The notes beneath the pieces are model-generated. The model was not told the DNA's origin. It did no database searches and saw only the letters and a list, made by a program, of their open reading frames with translations. Both the position numbers and the translations under genes were made by a program. This document shows, piece by piece, positions 62,454 through 64,000 of a stretch of DNA of 64,000 nucleotides. This stretch comes from Vreelandella lutescens. GTDB lineage: Bacteria; Pseudomonadota; Gammaproteobacteria; Pseudomonadales; Halomonadaceae. Numbering within the stretch: the first letter of the stretch is position 1; every line of letters begins with the position of its first letter. Location: assembly GCF_014640815.1 (NCBI RefSeq), contig NZ_BMHM01000003.1, forward strand, positions 124,001 through 188,000. The letters are read 5' to 3'.

Positions 62454-63824
62454 TTACTGGGTGAAGCGCTGGCAGGCGGGCCAGTGTTTCATCAGCAGAT
62501 AGTAGGTCAGCCCGGCAGGAATAAGGCTGGCATACCAAGAGACCGCCGAAAACGAGAGCGCTGCGACAATACCTACCGCTGTCGCTATAAGCGCCGCTTG
62601 GTTAATGCCTTGATAGGGGCCGTTTTCATCGTAGAGCTTGCCGATATCCAGCGTGCGGCGGCGAATCACGTAGTAGTCCACCACCAGAATGGCGAAGATG
62701 GGGCCAAGGAACGCGGAGTAGGTTTGTACAAAGAGCTGCAACCCTGCGGCCGATTCAGGCTGCACCAGCTTCCAGGGGAAGGTAGCGAAGGCGAGCAGGC
62801 CCACAATGACGGTGGCGACGGGGAACTTGAGCTTGAACACGTCCATCAGCACGTAGGTGGGCGGCACCACGTTGTTCAGCACGTTGGTGGTTACCTGGGC
62901 GAAGGCGATAAACAGCAGTGTGATCATCAGCAGTGGCGTGTTATCCACCGCGTTGGCGAACACTTGGATAGGGTCGGCGGTGCCGGTGGCTTGCGACACC
63001 ATGTAGCCAATCAGGCCCATAAACAGCGTGCAGGGCAGAATCGACATCGCGTAAATGGTGGTAAGCAGGCTTTGGGCCGTGCCTTTTTTGTGCTCGCGGG
63101 AGTAATCGCTCACATTCAGCATCATGGTGCTGTAGATACCCAAAAACAGCATGGTGGCGCTCCAGAAGGGCATCCCCCAAGAGCCTTCCATGGTCAGCAG
63201 GCTGGTGGAAAGCTCGTCGCCGTAGCGCTGCACCGTGGCGTAGAACATATACATCAGCGAGCAAAGAATAAACGCGCTGCCAATGTTCTCCAGCCACTTA
63301 ATGCCCTGAAAGCCCAGTACCGAAAGGCCAATCTGCAAAAACTGGAAGGTAATAAAGTAGAAGATCAGGTTATCGAAGCCGAACAGCGTGGCCGACACCA
63401 TGTTGAGCGCGCCTGCGCCAATCCAGCTTTGAAAGCCGTACCAGACGATGGCAGGCACGGCGCGCACAAGGCCTGGAATACGCGTGCCGGTAAAACCGAA
63501 CGCGCTGCGTGCCTGCACCATAAACGGAATGCCGTATTTGTAACCGGCAGCCCCGTTAATGGCGAGCGCAATGCCAATCACAAAGCAGCCAATGGCAATC
63601 GCCAGGGTGGCTTGCAGCAGGTTGAGCGTACCCACCACGCTTGAACCCATGGCGAAGGTGCCAATAGAGACACACCCCCCAAACCAGGCTAAAAAGTAGG
63701 AGGTGCGCCCCATAATACGGGTGCTTTGTGGCGCTAAGCTTTCGGCCCCAACGGCTTTGGCAGTGGCGGGGCTAGCCGCTCCCGGTGCTTCATCTGAGGT
63801 AAGAGCAGAGGTTGAAGTGCTCAT
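62454..63824 (-). CDS. NCS1-family permease (PucI/CodB-like)
   Basis: 456 residues, 12 helices. NCS1 signature GIPFMVQARSAFGFTGTRIPGLVRAVPAIVWYGFQSWIG near 100-135 in sequence; the long Ser/Thr/Ala-rich N-terminus (about 35 residues) is unusual for the family. It starts a two-gene permease operon beyond the urate genes. Candidate substrates are urate-pathway compounds such as allantoin, or other nucleobases. ATG at 63824. Confidence 0.87.
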   Translation of the reverse strand: MSTSTSALTSDEAPGAASPATAKAVGAESLAPQSTRIMGRTSYFLAWFGGCVSIGTFAMGSSVVGTLNLLQATLAIAIGCFVIGIALAINGAAGYKYGIPFMVQARSAFGFTGTRIPGLVRAVPAIVWYGFQSWIGAGALNMVSATLFGFDNLIFYFITFQFLQIGLSVLGFQGIKWLENIGSAFILCSLMYMFYATVQRYGDELSTSLLTMEGSWGMPFWSATMLFLGIYSTMMLNVSDYSREHKKGTAQSLLTTIYAMSILPCTLFMGLIGYMVSQATGTADPIQVFANAVDNTPLLMITLLFIAFAQVTTNVLNNVVPPTYVLMDVFKLKFPVATVIVGLLAFATFPWKLVQPESAAGLQLFVQTYSAFLGPIFAILVVDYYVIRRRTLDIGKLYDENGPYQGINQAALIATAVGIVAALSFSAVSWYASLIPAGLTYYLLMKHWPACQRFTQ

Positions 63825-63947
63825 GTTACCGTCCTCGCAAGATTATCGATGTTATTGGTAACCTGGGCAGTGTCTGCCCAAGAGACGCTTGCGGCGTGGC
63901 GTGCTAATGGCGGTATTCGTAACGTTGTTATCTTTTTGGTCGTGCTG

Positions 63948-63980
63948 TGTTGCGTGTTTTTAGCGTCATGTTGCGTGTTT
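63948..63980. repeat. Direct repeat TGTTGCGTGTTT, 21-bp period
   Basis: TGTTGCGTGTTT occurs at 63948-63959 and 63969-63980, spaced by two helical turns, about 125-155 bases before the first NCS1 start. Nothing else is visible in 63825-64000. Confidence 0.5.
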
Positions 63981-64000
63981 CAACGGCGTGTGGGTGGCAA

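Noticed and set aside
62337-63644. Plus-strand frame of 435 codons opposite the NCS1 genes
   Set aside because: It is a low-complexity His/Gly/Gln-rich reading of the antisense strand of membrane helices; the NCS1 frames are clearly the coding ones.

Overview
The window is a contiguous piece of a gammaproteobacterial chromosome of roughly 55-58 percent GC. Gene content points to the Halomonadaceae (Halomonas or Vreelandella-like): a three-lipoyl AceF, TRAP and NCS1 transporters, cbb3 oxidase with an Anr-type regulator, a CrbS/CrbR acetate system, a phasin and purine salvage. There is no rRNA in the window, so the genus is an inference. I see no prophage, insertion sequence, CRISPR array or replication origin.

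Layout. 1-4654: aceE (5' end outside the window) and aceF. 4924-9586: housekeeping genes adk, tsaB, rsmJ, a ClsB-type cardiolipin synthase, a UPF0149/YecA-like protein and a SprT-like metalloprotease. 9756-22632: an acetate-utilisation locus with acs, the CrbR/CrbS two-component pair, a two-subunit sodium:solute symporter (DUF4212 small subunit plus large subunit), a cNMP/CBS/DUF294 nucleotidyltransferase and a DnaQ-fold protein that has lost its catalytic residues. 22708-34734: ttcA, the oxygen sensor anr/fnr, hemN and the complete cbb3 oxidase set (ccoNOQP and ccoGHIS plus a TauE/SafE-like membrane protein), with candidate Anr boxes before hemN and ccoN. 34925-36643: a hydrolase and a tRNA array (2 tRNA-Val, 5 tRNA-Asp), four of the Asp genes lying in an exact 114-bp repeat.

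36733-42076: glycolate oxidation, glcDEFG with divergent glcC. 42081-53504: a GntR/FCD regulator and a catabolic operon made of an HbpS/GlcG-like protein, a TRAP transporter, a crotonase-fold enzyme lacking both catalytic glutamates, a CaiB-type CoA transferase, a class V aminotransferase, a 1000-residue FAD/Fe-S 2-hydroxyacid dehydrogenase and a CaiE-like gamma-carbonic-anhydrase fold protein. I cannot assign its substrate; it is the best candidate here for an undescribed pathway. 53595-57691: a lactate/glycolate permease, two glutathione transferases and a phasin. 57777-63824: urate catabolism (uraD, uraH, puuD), an FCD regulator and two NCS1 permeases.

Acetate activation, pyruvate dehydrogenase, glycolate and 2-hydroxyacid oxidation and urate breakdown all feed two- and three-carbon acids into central metabolism. 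The cbb3 and Anr genes set respiration under low oxygen. Small regulatory palindromes lie in most divergent intergenic regions, and strong hairpin terminators separate most convergent or successive units.
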